NCBI GenBank assembly: GCA_021815535.1
Contig: JAKAGL010000062.1
Location: 1 to 10,283, forward strand
Length of the DNA stretch: 10,283 nucleotides
Origin: a bacterium
GTDB taxonomy: Bacteria > Nitrospinota_A > UBA7883 > JACRGQ01
Direction of reading: 5' to 3'
In this document: positions 1 to 6,751 of the stretch, piece after piece
Numbering within the stretch: the first letter of the stretch is position 1
How the letters are laid out: every line of letters starts with the position of its first letter
Program-made: the position numbers and the translations under genes
The notes under the pieces: generated by a model
What the model was told of the DNA's origin: nothing
The model's database searches: none
The model's input: the letters and a program-made list of their open reading frames with translations, nothing else

Positions 1-519
1 CGCGGCGGGCGTCCCGGCGGTGGGCGCGGCGAGGCACGGGGCGGACGCGGCGATATGCGCGGCGGCCGGGGCGAACGTAAATTCTCCCACCCGCGCGATG
101 GCCGGGGTGCCCCCAATCCGGAAACACGCGGCCCCGCCCCCAAGCCGAAAAAGGAAATGTCCTCTGAGGAGCGGATGGAACTTTACCGCCGGAAATATGG
201 CGATTCATTCGGCGGGAAGGCTCCGGAACCGGGCGCCGTCACGGAACAGAGATCCCGGCATCCGGGTGAACGGAAAACCGGCAGTGACCGCAAGCCGGGC
301 GAATTCTCCAAGGGGCGGCGCAACCGTGGCAAGAGGCCGCGTTATGGAAAACCCCAGGGGCAGGAACACGGCGCAAAGCAGGGGCACGCCGAGCATAAGC
401 GGTCCGGCAATAAGCCGGCCCACAAGGGATCCAACAAACCGGCGCACAAACCGGCAGAACAAGGGAAGAAAAAGGGGATTATCAGCAAATTCTTTGGCAT
501 TTTTAAAAAGGGGAAATAA
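1..519 (+). CDS. C-terminal tail of an RGG-rich basic RNA-binding protein, probably a DEAD-box RNA helicase (5' end outside the window)
   Basis: The frame is open from the first base of the window and stops with TAA at 517-519, so 172 residues of the C-terminus are visible and the start lies upstream. The first 25 or so residues are an RGG-box (repeated RGG and RG), a motif known to bind RNA. Next comes a short conserved-looking block around residues 53-69 (SSEERMELYRRKYGDSF). The rest is a low-complexity tail rich in Lys, Arg, Gly, His and Pro with a duplicated NKPAHK motif, ending in an amphipathic basic stretch (ISKFFGIFKKGK). Bacterial DEAD-box helicases of the RhlE/CsdA type often carry such RGG/lysine tails, which is why I favour that assignment, but no helicase motif is inside the window. 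Another RNA-binding protein with an RGG tail is possible. That this frame is coding is fairly sure; the helicase identity is inference. Confidence 0.6.
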   Translation, partial: RGGRPGGGRGEARGGRGDMRGGRGERKFSHPRDGRGAPNPETRGPAPKPKKEMSSEERMELYRRKYGDSFGGKAPEPGAVTEQRSRHPGERKTGSDRKPGEFSKGRRNRGKRPRYGKPQGQEHGAKQGHAEHKRSGNKPAHKGSNKPAHKPAEQGKKKGIISKFFGIFKKGK

Positions 520-765
520 GATACCTCCCAGTGGGGCGTCCGGCGGCCAACGGCTTGCCTGGCGCCCTCGCCAAGAAATTTGGCAGTATACCTGTTAATG
601 GGGTTGATGGTATAAAGAGCGGGCGCCGGCAGCTATCGAAGTCGCCGCGTGGTTGAGTACAGCTAAACGGAACCGGTGTTCGCCTTTTAAGGCCGGGCAA
701 ACGAACGGATAAGAAGAACAAAAACGCCGCCCCCGGGCGGAGATGACAGCGGATACATTATCAAC

Positions 766-1311
766 ATGAACATGATCAGCGGAAGAATACTGGCCACCCT
801 TTGCATCATTTGTGGAGCCATGTGTGCGGCGCCATCGTTCGCTCAGGCCAGCCAGTCAGACCGATTGATAAACTTTTCGGTTGATGCCGGGGCCTCCACT
901 TCCACCAGTCCCGCTAACAATTGGGATACCGCCACGGGCATATCCTTGGGCCTTGTTTACCGTTTGACCAACAACTCCGGAATTCGTCTCGCGGTTGAGC
1001 AGTACAAATTCAGCGGCACCAGCACCGCCGGAACTTATACAAGGATGCCGATATTTCTTGGCGGACGGTTTTATTTCTGGAACTTTGGCGACATCTGGTC
1101 GCATGCGGATCTGGGAATGGAGATGAGTCTCGACCAAAAATCCTCATCGGCGGGCGTAGCCAACGATACTCAAACCAATGTCGGGGGCGCCGCACTTTAC
1201 GGGTTGCTCTATGAAATATCCAATCACCTCTTTATGGGTGCTGACATCAAAATTCACCTGAATAAAGACAAATACTGGAGTTACGGTATTTACCTCGGCA
1301 TGGTGTTTTAA
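766..1311 (+). CDS. Small exported beta-barrel-like outer-membrane protein
   Basis: The 181-residue product starts with a typical Sec signal peptide: a short n-region with Arg7, a hydrophobic core at residues 8-22, and a likely signal peptidase I site after SFA (residue 26). The mature part (about 155 residues) has alternating polar/hydrophobic stretches rich in Gly, Ser, Thr and aromatic residues, no further membrane helix, and ends in YLGMVF. A C-terminal Phe after an amphipathic strand is the known BAM recognition signal of outer-membrane barrels, and the length suits an 8-stranded OmpA/OmpX-like barrel. I recognise no specific family. The chosen start is ATG at 766; ATG at 772 is also possible, and the upstream Shine-Dalgarno is weak in either case. 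The gene is preceded by 246 nt without a gene and runs convergently into purE with a 38-nt gap. That gap holds a short CCCC/GGGG hairpin (1320-1331) but no U-tract. It appears to be monocistronic. Confidence 0.75.
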   Translation: MNMISGRILATLCIICGAMCAAPSFAQASQSDRLINFSVDAGASTSTSPANNWDTATGISLGLVYRLTNNSGIRLAVEQYKFSGTSTAGTYTRMPIFLGGRFYFWNFGDIWSHADLGMEMSLDQKSSSAGVANDTQTNVGGAALYGLLYEISNHLFMGADIKIHLNKDKYWSYGIYLGMVF

Positions 1312-1349
1312 TTCCGCCGCCCCATACGGGGAACCCGATACCCGCCTTT

Positions 1350-1814
1350 CTACAAACCGACGGTCGCCGCCTGCTCCTGAATAAATCGGCGGTTTTTTTC
1401 GGCCACTTCCGGATTTGAGAGCGCCAATATCCGCACCGCCATATATGCGGCGTTTTTCGCGCCGTGGCTTCCGATCGCCATGCCGGCCACCGGCACGCCG
1501 CCCGGCATCTGCACCGTCGAAAGAAGGGCATCCATTCCCTGTAGTGACCCGCCGTCCATCGGCACGCCGATCACCGGCCTGTCCGTTTGGCTGGCGACCA
1601 CGCCGGCAAGATGAGCCGCGAGGCCGGCGGCGGCGATAAATATCTTCACTCCCGCATCATGCGCTTTGCCGATGATGTGCGCCACCCTCGCCGGCGAGCG
1701 GTGCGCGCTTGCGACGTGCACCTCGAACGAAACGCCGAAATCCTTAAGAATATCGGCCGCCTTTTCCATGACAGCCATATCCGATTTGGAGCCCATCATT
1801 ATCACAACGTCCAT
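1350..1814 (-). CDS. purE: N5-carboxyaminoimidazole ribonucleotide mutase, class I PurE
   Basis: PurE converts N5-CAIR to 4-carboxy-AIR in de novo purine synthesis in the cytosol; in class I organisms it works after PurK. The 154-residue product shows the class I hallmarks: the phosphate-binding MGSKSD near the N-terminus (residues 7-12), SAHR at 37-40 with the catalytic His39, the GLAAHLAG loop at 64-71 (usual form GGAAHLPG), and the block QMPGGVPVAGMAIG at 102-115. Length is slightly below the roughly 160-170 typical of the family, within normal range. I chose ATG at 1814 because AAGGAGG (1821-1827 on the minus strand) is 6 nt upstream; a GTG at 1817 would leave only 3 nt. It is the last gene of a probable operon, 27 nt after the ABC permease. 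No purK lies within the window. The Gly-to-Leu and Pro-to-Ala changes in the AIR-binding loop are mild oddities. Confidence 0.96.
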   Translation of the reverse strand: MDVVIMMGSKSDMAVMEKAADILKDFGVSFEVHVASAHRSPARVAHIIGKAHDAGVKIFIAAAGLAAHLAGVVASQTDRPVIGVPMDGGSLQGMDALLSTVQMPGGVPVAGMAIGSHGAKNAAYMAVRILALSNPEVAEKNRRFIQEQAATVGL

Positions 1815-1820
1815 CACTAT

Positions 1821-1827
1821 CCTCCTT
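1821..1827 (-). promoter_or_regulatory. Strong Shine-Dalgarno of purE
   Basis: The minus strand reads AAGGAGG here, a full anti-16S match, 6 nt before ATG 1814. It decides between two adjacent candidate starts (ATG 1814 and GTG 1817) in favour of the ATG. It shows that purE has its own ribosome entry even though it follows the permease gene closely. Confidence 0.85.
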
Positions 1828-1841
1828 GTGCCTGCCCCCGC

Positions 1842-2624
1842 TCAGGGGGCGGGGATCAGCCGCCGCCGTACCAGCCGCATCGCAAGCCACACCAATGCCG
1901 GTGCACACACGGCCAAAAACAGGATACCTATTATAGGCATAATTGCCCCGCCGCCGTGAAAAAGATAGCGCGCGATGTTGACCGCATGGGGCGTCGGGAA
2001 AATCAAAAAAAATCCCGAAAGCCATCCGGGAAGGCGCGCAACGGGAAACCAGATGCCGGAAAAAACCAGCAACGGCGTGAGAAACAGCGTAAAAAAATAA
2101 TTGAAAAACTCGTAACTTTTCGACATTGCGGTAACGCACATGGTAAGCGCGGCGAATGCGGTGCCGAACAGCGCCATTTCAATAAGCAGCAACGGCACGC
2201 TGGCCCACCGGCCGAACAAGCCGAGCGCCGCGAGCACCAGCAGCAATATGCCGCTACTCATCAACCCTTTGGTGGCCCCCCACAGGATTTCCCCCAGCAC
2301 GATATCTTCAACTTCCAGGGGCGTCGCCAGCACCCCTTCGTAAACCTTCTGCTCCACCATGCGGGTGTACGCGCCGAAGGTGCATTCGAACGCCGCGGCA
2401 TTCATCGCGGCGGCGACCATCATGCCGGGCGCGATCCATTGAAGGTAGGGAATGCCATCCACTTTTTCGATCATCCCGCCAATGCCCGCCCCGAGGCCAA
2501 AAAGGTACAGCAACGGTTCGCCGATATTGCCGACGACCGAGGAGAGATAATGACTGCGGAAAACATCGACGTTCCGTTGCCAAAAACGGAAGGCGCCCGT
2601 GAAACGCGTTTTCAGGTTATTCAT
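1842..2624 (-). CDS. ABC-2 type transporter permease (NodJ-like)
   Basis: This 260-residue integral inner-membrane protein has about six hydrophobic segments (roughly residues 30-50, 61-82, 119-137, 142-166, 175-197 and 228-250), the layout of ABC-2 exporter permeases. The stretch around 91-120, containing EGVLATPLEVEDIVLGE, matches the conserved cytoplasmic coupling region, and FSGIWFPVARLP (188-199) matches the conserved loop before the last helix in the NodJ/DrrB group. It should form the membrane half of an efflux pump with the ATPase encoded just upstream. ATG 2624 is the preferred start: a GGAAGGA Shine-Dalgarno lies 6 nt upstream, inside the end of the ATPase gene, and the start overlaps the ATPase stop by 8 nt (ATGAATAA), suggesting translational coupling. 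An in-frame start at 2642 lacks these signals. The substrate cannot be told; in other family members it is a lipo-oligosaccharide, a drug or a polysaccharide. Confidence 0.92.
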   Translation of the reverse strand: MNNLKTRFTGAFRFWQRNVDVFRSHYLSSVVGNIGEPLLYLFGLGAGIGGMIEKVDGIPYLQWIAPGMMVAAAMNAAAFECTFGAYTRMVEQKVYEGVLATPLEVEDIVLGEILWGATKGLMSSGILLLVLAALGLFGRWASVPLLLIEMALFGTAFAALTMCVTAMSKSYEFFNYFFTLFLTPLLVFSGIWFPVARLPGWLSGFFLIFPTPHAVNIARYLFHGGGAIMPIIGILFLAVCAPALVWLAMRLVRRRLIPAP

Positions 2625-3531
2625 TAAGGGTCCTTCCGGCAAGCTTCAGGAAAAGGTCTTCCAGCGTGGCGCGGCGGTGGACGATCATGCGGTGTTCCAG
2701 CCGCATGGCTTCCTGCGCCAGCTTTTTGCATTCGCCGCTGTACAGATAGATCGTTTCGCCATGAACGTCATAGTTTTCGCAAATTCCCCGCACCGATATC
2801 AGGGCGGCGGGCATTTTTCCTTCTTCCACATGGAATTCCACCACCTCTTCCCCGATTTCCCGGCCAATAAGCGTACGCGGCTTCCCTTCCAGCAATATCT
2901 CGCCGCCGTTCATGATCGCCACCCGGTCACACAGCTGTTCCGCTTCCTCCATGTAGTGGGTGGTGAGGATGATGGTGATCTTCTGGCGCTTGAGCATGTT
3001 CAGCCGCCGCCAAATAAGGTGACGTGCCTGAGGGTCAAGGCCGGTGGTCGGCTCATCCAGTATCAGCAGGCTTGGATTGTTGATAAGCGCACGGGCGATG
3101 GCGAGGCGCCGTTGCATGCCGCCGGAAAGCGTGGAGAGCGGGCTGTCCGCCTTCGCATCGAGTTGCACGAAGGCAAGCAGTTCCGCGGCGCGGCGGCGCG
3201 CCTCCGGCGGAGGTATTTCAAAATAGCGGGCGTAGGTAAGGAGGTTCTGTCGGACGGTGAGGTCACGGTCGAGGTTGTTTTCCTGCGACACGACGCCAAT
3301 GTGCGCTTTGATGGAGGGGCGGTCGAGATCGATATCGCGTCCCAGTACGTTCAATTCGCCGCCGGAGCGCGGAAGCATTCCGTGGATCATGCGGATGGTG
3401 GTGCTTTTTCCCGCGCCGTTCGGCCCAAGAAAGCCATAGCATTCACCGGGACTGATGGCGAAATCGATCTTCTTTACCGCTTCAAACGCCCCAAATGAGC
3501 GCCGCAATCCCTTCCCCATTACTGCATCCAT
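2617..3531 (-). CDS. ABC transporter ATP-binding protein (NodI/DrrA-like)
   Basis: The product (304 residues) is a complete ABC ATPase that powers the adjacent ABC-2 permease. Visible motifs in order: Walker A GPNGAGKST (36-44), Q-loop Gln83 in VVSQENNL, signature LSGGMQ (135-140), Walker B LLILDE (155-160), the D-loop region TTGLD, and the H-loop His192 in THYMEEAE. Residues from about 225 form the C-terminal extension common in exporter ATPases of the NodI/DrrA/CcmA type. The frame stays open upstream to 3768, but translation from there would run through the terminator at 3599-3628 and overlap the end of the radical SAM gene. ATG 3531 gives the usual family N-terminus (MDAV..GLRRSFG.FEAV). 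No clear Shine-Dalgarno precedes it, and an in-frame ATG at 3519 is a weaker alternative. It is the first gene of the ATPase-permease-purE unit, so a promoter is expected in 3532-3598, but I see only weak matches there. Confidence 0.94.
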   Translation of the reverse strand: MDAVMGKGLRRSFGAFEAVKKIDFAISPGECYGFLGPNGAGKSTTIRMIHGMLPRSGGELNVLGRDIDLDRPSIKAHIGVVSQENNLDRDLTVRQNLLTYARYFEIPPPEARRRAAELLAFVQLDAKADSPLSTLSGGMQRRLAIARALINNPSLLILDEPTTGLDPQARHLIWRRLNMLKRQKITIILTTHYMEEAEQLCDRVAIMNGGEILLEGKPRTLIGREIGEEVVEFHVEEGKMPAALISVRGICENYDVHGETIYLYSGECKKLAQEAMRLEHRMIVHRRATLEDLFLKLAGRTLNE

Positions 3532-3598
3532 GATGCATAGCTTAATATCTTTGGGAGCGGATTGAATAAAGAAAAATCCGTCATTCTTTGTTCGCGCG

Positions 3599-3628
3599 AA
3601 AAAAAAGCGGGGGAGGCGGCTCCCCCGC
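3599..3628 (-). terminator. Rho-independent terminator of the radical SAM gene
   Basis: On the minus strand a perfect 9-bp GC-rich stem (arms 3620-3628 and 3607-3615, GCGGGGGAG/CTCCCCCGC) with a 4-nt loop is followed by eight T residues (3606-3599). It lies 24 nt after the stop of the radical SAM gene and 67 nt before the ATPase start. It therefore separates two transcription units on the same strand and implies a separate promoter for the ABC-purE operon. Confidence 0.93.
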
Positions 3629-3652
3629 GCGCATTGACCGTTCCGAAAAATT

Positions 3653-5425
3653 TCAGTTGGCGGCGATATCGGCAGTGACTTCTGCGGTGTCTTCCACCAG
3701 GGGCATGCCGGGGGCATGCGCCCAGCGTTGCCCATCGGCTGAATGGTCGATGCCGGTGCGGTCGGCATAGGTTATCCGGTTGGTTTTGGGCTGGCGCATT
3801 ACAACGCCCCCGTTGGTCATCGCACGGATCTTTTCGATCACCGCGAGCACCCGCACGGCGCCGGACATGATACGGTCCAGCACCGTCGGCGCGCCGAATG
3901 TTTCGTTGAAGGCGGCGCGTACTTTTATGGCTTTTTCGCGCGCGGCCAGGTTTGGCGCATGATCCACCGCGGCGGTCAGTATCGGCCGGAATTCCAGCGC
4001 CGATTCCTTCATGGACTCAATCCGTTTTACCATGAACTCGTCCACGGCGCCGGGTTTGCCCCCCGGCACGTAGCGCAGCACTTGCGGATCCCAGACCAGG
4101 CCTTGCGCCTGGCGTTCGGCCATTTCGCGTTGCACGGTGAGATACCCCTTGAGGTAGGTTTGGGCCATGCTTATCACGCCGGGGCCGTGCGTCTGGAATT
4201 TTTTTATGAAGGCGTTCCGGGTATAGACGGCGGTCTCCTTCGGCGTGAAGTGCGGATGGTGGAACCATATCTCGTCCTGCCCGTGCTGTTTGGGCCACGG
4301 CACGTCCTTGAGCAGTTTGCCTGCGGCATCGTAATCTTTATAGAGCCGCGTACCGGGTATCGGGCCAAACTCCATGAATTGCAGGAGGTCCGATTCCAGC
4401 GAAATTGCCCAGTCGATATCTTCGTGAATCGATTCCTTGTCGTGGTGCTCCATGAACAGGATGGCCGAGGCCAGCACGGTGATGCCGTGGTTCTGCAGGT
4501 CGGCGATCAGCTTGTGCAGGTCGACGCCCTTGGTCTTGTCGAACACGTTGGCCTTCGATTCCACGCCGATCCAGAGGAATTTCACCCCCAGCCGGACGAG
4601 GAAATCGATCCCCAGCTTGCCGATGGTCTCGGCGGACGAGAAGGTGGCGAAGGTGTAGGCCTTGCCCGCCTTTGTCATCTCCTCCAGAAGCTGACGCGCG
4701 CGGCGCGGGCTCTTGCAGAAATTCTCGTCCATCAGCGCGAAGTCGGTGACTTTCATCGCCTTCTCGGTTTTTTCGCACGCCTCGAACACCTCGCGGCCGG
4801 TGAACAGGAAGGCGGTGTAGCGTTTCTCGAACTTGTGCGCGGTGGCGCAGAAGCGGCAGGAATTCTGGCAACCGACACCGGTGACGATAATGCCGGCATC
4901 CCGGACAATAGGCCCGCCGTATACAAACTTCCGCACGGCTGACGGGCAGACAGGATGGACGATCTTGCGGTCAAGCGTTTCGCCGAAATAACGCCGCATC
5001 CACGCCACTCCTTCGCCTCGGCAGGCGTCATCGAACGTCAATATCTCTTCAAGGTTCGGGATGGATGTTCCGTGGCCGCCGAGCAATATTTTTGTGCCCG
5101 GCGATTTTTGGCGGACATAATCGGCCATCCGCTTCGCCTTCATTACGTTCGGAACGATGAATGAAATGCCGACGTGGGTGTAGGTGCCGGTATCCACCTC
5201 GCGGGTGAAATCCTTCCATGAGGGAAAATCAAGCACGGTGGTTGGCACTTGAACGTTTTCGGCTATTAAGTACAGGCCGAAACTGGGGTTGTTGGAGCGG
5301 GGGGAGTGTATGCCCTGCTCGCGCGTTACCTGGTTATTGAGCAGTTCCATCGTGCAGAGGGCTTCGCCATATTCATCACTTACGCCAAAGGGTTTGAAAA
5401 CCCCGGTAAGAAGCAGCTTATTCAT
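3653..5425 (-). CDS. Radical SAM protein with N-terminal cobalamin-binding-like domain, unknown substrate
   Basis: The 590-residue product has the radical SAM iron-sulfur motif CX3CX2C at Cys186, Cys190 and Cys193 (GVGCQNSCRFCA), placed centrally as in class B (B12-dependent) radical SAM proteins. The preceding part (about 1-150) looks like a B12-binding Rossmann domain, with the strands GISFIVPNV and KILLGGHGTS, but it lacks the DXHXXG lower-ligand motif. That absence is common in class B enzymes. After the cluster come the expected barrel elements: DENF (233-236) and FLWIGVES (283-290), then EFGPIPGTRLYKDY (352-365), a block typical of this superfamily. Residues from about 400 to 590 form a mostly helical C-terminal region I do not recognise. 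Family members methylate, ring-form or rearrange lipids, hopanoids, tetrapyrroles and natural products; nothing adjacent identifies the substrate. ATG 5425 is preferred to 5449 because AAAAGGA lies 9 nt before it. It appears to be a single-gene unit closed by a strong terminator. Confidence 0.88.
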   Translation of the reverse strand: MNKLLLTGVFKPFGVSDEYGEALCTMELLNNQVTREQGIHSPRSNNPSFGLYLIAENVQVPTTVLDFPSWKDFTREVDTGTYTHVGISFIVPNVMKAKRMADYVRQKSPGTKILLGGHGTSIPNLEEILTFDDACRGEGVAWMRRYFGETLDRKIVHPVCPSAVRKFVYGGPIVRDAGIIVTGVGCQNSCRFCATAHKFEKRYTAFLFTGREVFEACEKTEKAMKVTDFALMDENFCKSPRRARQLLEEMTKAGKAYTFATFSSAETIGKLGIDFLVRLGVKFLWIGVESKANVFDKTKGVDLHKLIADLQNHGITVLASAILFMEHHDKESIHEDIDWAISLESDLLQFMEFGPIPGTRLYKDYDAAGKLLKDVPWPKQHGQDEIWFHHPHFTPKETAVYTRNAFIKKFQTHGPGVISMAQTYLKGYLTVQREMAERQAQGLVWDPQVLRYVPGGKPGAVDEFMVKRIESMKESALEFRPILTAAVDHAPNLAAREKAIKVRAAFNETFGAPTVLDRIMSGAVRVLAVIEKIRAMTNGGVVMRQPKTNRITYADRTGIDHSADGQRWAHAPGMPLVEDTAEVTADIAAN

Positions 5426-5452
5426 CCAATCCGTTCCTTTTCCATCCATGTA

Positions 5453-5473
5453 GGGTTTGGGGTTTGAAACCCC
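5453..5473. promoter_or_regulatory. GGGTTTG tandem repeat overlapping a 15-bp palindrome (possible operator)
   Basis: Two directly adjacent copies of GGGTTTG (5453-5459 and 5460-5466) run into AAACCCC, so that 5459-5473 forms GGGGTTTGAAACCCC, a perfect 7-bp inverted repeat around a single base. It sits 28 nt upstream of the radical SAM start, where an operator or a 5' UTR hairpin could act. No known binding protein is assigned; function is inference from position and symmetry. Confidence 0.3.
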
Positions 5474-5477
5474 TATA

Positions 5478-5574
5478 GCAACGGCTTTTTATAAGGAGAT
5501 CAATCAGGGAATGGCGATCATCGTCACCGCCCGCTTCGATCATTCCGTTTTTGGTATGCTATAAAAAGTGTTGC
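5478..5574. repeat. Long imperfect inverted repeat (about 97 bp)
   Basis: The outer arms are GCAAC-gg-CTTTTTATA (5478-5493) and TATAAAAAG-t-GTTGC (5560-5574). They pair over 14 bp with a small internal loop. Inside them a second pair, GGAATG (5508-5513) with CATTCC (5541-5546), followed by ATCG/CGAT, allows the same hairpin to continue toward a GC-rich loop. Such nested symmetry may be a MITE-like element, a structured leader or small RNA, or a regulator site. There is no open reading frame and no clear target-site duplication. The pairing is seen directly; the function is unknown. Confidence 0.4.
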
Positions 5575-5938
5575 CGTTTAAGAGGAGAACCTTTCTTGTA
5601 TTATTGGTTTTCCTGTCAGGGCCTTATGCAATTGTACAAAAATAGCATAAATAGGCGAAGATAGATATATTTATTCCGGAACATGCTGATAATATAGGGT
5701 AATACGTTATTTTGAATTTTCTCCCCAAAGGGCGATCCGGCCTTGTTGGCGGAGAAGATCTTTCTAAAAAAACGACTCGCCGGTTTACCCGGTTGCCGAA
5801 GGACGGCAAAAAAAGTGTTCCCCCAAAAACAGGTTGCCAGTAACAAAGCTTGATTTAGAGGTGGTATTGCGCGATAGAATGTAAGGCAATGTAGCAGAAT
5901 GAGCGCTTCCGGTCGGAGGCGTGGCATTCATCTTTGTC

Positions 5939-5945
5939 AAAGGAG
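5939..5945 (+). promoter_or_regulatory. Shine-Dalgarno that sets a TTG start for the first receiver-PilZ gene
   Basis: AAAGGAG lies 6 nt before TTG 5952. The open frame extends upstream through another TTG at 5934, but starting there would put this ribosome binding site inside the coding region. Starting at 5952 also gives the same offset to the conserved receiver residues as in the paralogous next gene (Asp10, then Asp or Asn at 11). Confidence 0.8.
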
Positions 5946-5951
5946 TTCGTT

Positions 5952-6725
5952 TTGCAGAATGTAAGGTTCCTCGTAGTAGACGATTCCGGCACTCTCCGCA
6001 AACTGGTGCGCAAGGTTCTTGAAACCAAGTTAGGCGCCAAATACATATTTGAGGCTGGCGATGGGGCCGAGGCCCGGAAGATGCTGGAGGAGCAATCCAT
6101 CGACGTCATTCTTTGCGATTGGGAGATGCCCAATGTCAGCGGTGATGAGCTTCTGTTTCAGGTGCGCAGCGTCCCCCGCTGGAAAGATATTCCCTTTATC
6201 ATGATGACATCCCACGGTGGGCGCGATTTCATAATGACCGCCATCCAAAACGGTGTTACCCATTATTTGGTGAAACCGTTCACCGCCGCCGAACTGGAAG
6301 ACCGTGTGCGCAAATCGTGGAACGGCGCCGTGAAACGCCAGGCAGACCGGTTCTCTTCGCTGCCGCCGCACCAGATGATGGTGAAAGTGGGGGGTAAGGC
6401 GTATTCGGCGCAGGTGGTCAATATCAGTCGTCTCGGCGCGCTGGTGAAAATGGAGTATACGGAAAACGTCAAGCTCTTTGGCGAATACCCGCTTTCGCTT
6501 GAATTCGATAGCGGGCCGGGCAAACAGCCCTGGGCGATCAATCCGCTGTTCGGCACCATCGTCCGCATGGAAGCCGACACCTCGAACATGGCGATCACCA
6601 ATAAAATGTGCCAGTTGGGGTTCACATTCGGCGCCAACACCATCGACCGGAAGGTTGAGGAGAAGCTCAACGAGCTTGTCCGCTGGCTCGCATCATTCGA
6701 GCCGGAATCAATCACCGACGCCTAG
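5952..6725 (+). CDS. Response regulator with CheY-like receiver and C-terminal PilZ domain, phosphorylatable type
   Basis: The 257-residue cytosolic protein combines a receiver (about 1-123) with a PilZ domain (about 128-235). The receiver keeps all key residues: acidic pair Asp10/Asp11, phosphoacceptor Asp56 in CDWEMP, Thr86 in MMTS and Lys108 in VKPF, and DWEMPNVSG resembles CheY. The PilZ part shows RxxxR (Arg129-Arg133) and NxSxxG (Asn157-Gly162), the two c-di-GMP-binding motifs. A histidine kinase phosphosignal and c-di-GMP would therefore meet in one protein with no DNA-binding output, presumably acting through protein contacts in motility, secretion or surface behaviour; that role is inference. 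The start is TTG, set by AAAGGAG 6 nt upstream. It is the first gene of a two-gene operon with its paralogue 26 nt downstream. No cognate kinase, cyclase or phosphodiesterase lies in the window. Confidence 0.92.
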   Translation: MQNVRFLVVDDSGTLRKLVRKVLETKLGAKYIFEAGDGAEARKMLEEQSIDVILCDWEMPNVSGDELLFQVRSVPRWKDIPFIMMTSHGGRDFIMTAIQNGVTHYLVKPFTAAELEDRVRKSWNGAVKRQADRFSSLPPHQMMVKVGGKAYSAQVVNISRLGALVKMEYTENVKLFGEYPLSLEFDSGPGKQPWAINPLFGTIVRMEADTSNMAITNKMCQLGFTFGANTIDRKVEEKLNELVRWLASFEPESITDA

Positions 6726-6751
6726 AGGGGCGGCGGATAAGGAGGGCCGGG

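Larger units (their letters stand above)
5426..5951. other. Divergent intergenic region between radical SAM gene and receiver-PilZ operon
   Basis: This 526-nt stretch is visibly richer in A and T than the flanking genes, and I see no convincing gene in it; a minus-strand frame of about 100 codons has a composition unlike a real protein. It must hold the promoters of both divergent genes. It contains a GGGTTTG repeat/palindrome (5453-5473), a long imperfect inverted repeat (5478-5574), a TTATGC/GCATAA dyad (5624-5650) and a TTGCCG/CGGCAA stem with 5-nt loop (5793-5809) followed by seven A. A weak sigma70-like candidate for the rightward operon is TTGATT (5850-5855), then 17 nt, then GATAGA (5873-5878); the -10 element is poor. 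Confidence 0.6.

Noticed and set aside
600..715. Possible riboswitch or tRNA-like RNA, suggested by GGGCAAAC and several short stems
   Set aside because: The order of conserved blocks of the c-di-GMP riboswitch is absent, and no cloverleaf with a T-loop can be drawn.
720..740. CCGCC/GGCGG hairpin (727-740) with an A-tract, reading as a minus-strand terminator
   Set aside because: The stem is short (5 bp) and the T-run of five is offset by two bases; no minus-strand gene ends here. It may only be a leader hairpin of the gene at 766.
1320..1331. CCCC/GGGG hairpin between the convergent genes as a bidirectional terminator
   Set aside because: Only four base pairs and no T-tract on either strand.
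1587..2627. Plus-strand open frame of 346 codons opposite purE and the ABC permease
   Set aside because: The product is rich in Arg, His, Gln and Pro with no domain, and it spans two clear minus-strand genes and their intergenic gap.
3743..4942. Plus-strand open frame of 399 codons antisense to the radical SAM gene
   Set aside because: It mirrors the codon structure of the well-supported minus-strand gene, its product is His/Arg/Gly-rich without recognisable domains, and GC-rich genes routinely produce such antisense frames.
5841..5880. Flagellar sigma28-type promoter (CAAAGCTT followed by GCGATAGA)
   Set aside because: The spacer between the two blocks is 19 nt, where about 11 is expected.
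5616..5927. Minus-strand frame of about 103 codons in the intergenic region
   Set aside because: No convincing ribosome binding site, no recognisable motif, and an AT-rich composition unlike the neighbouring genes.
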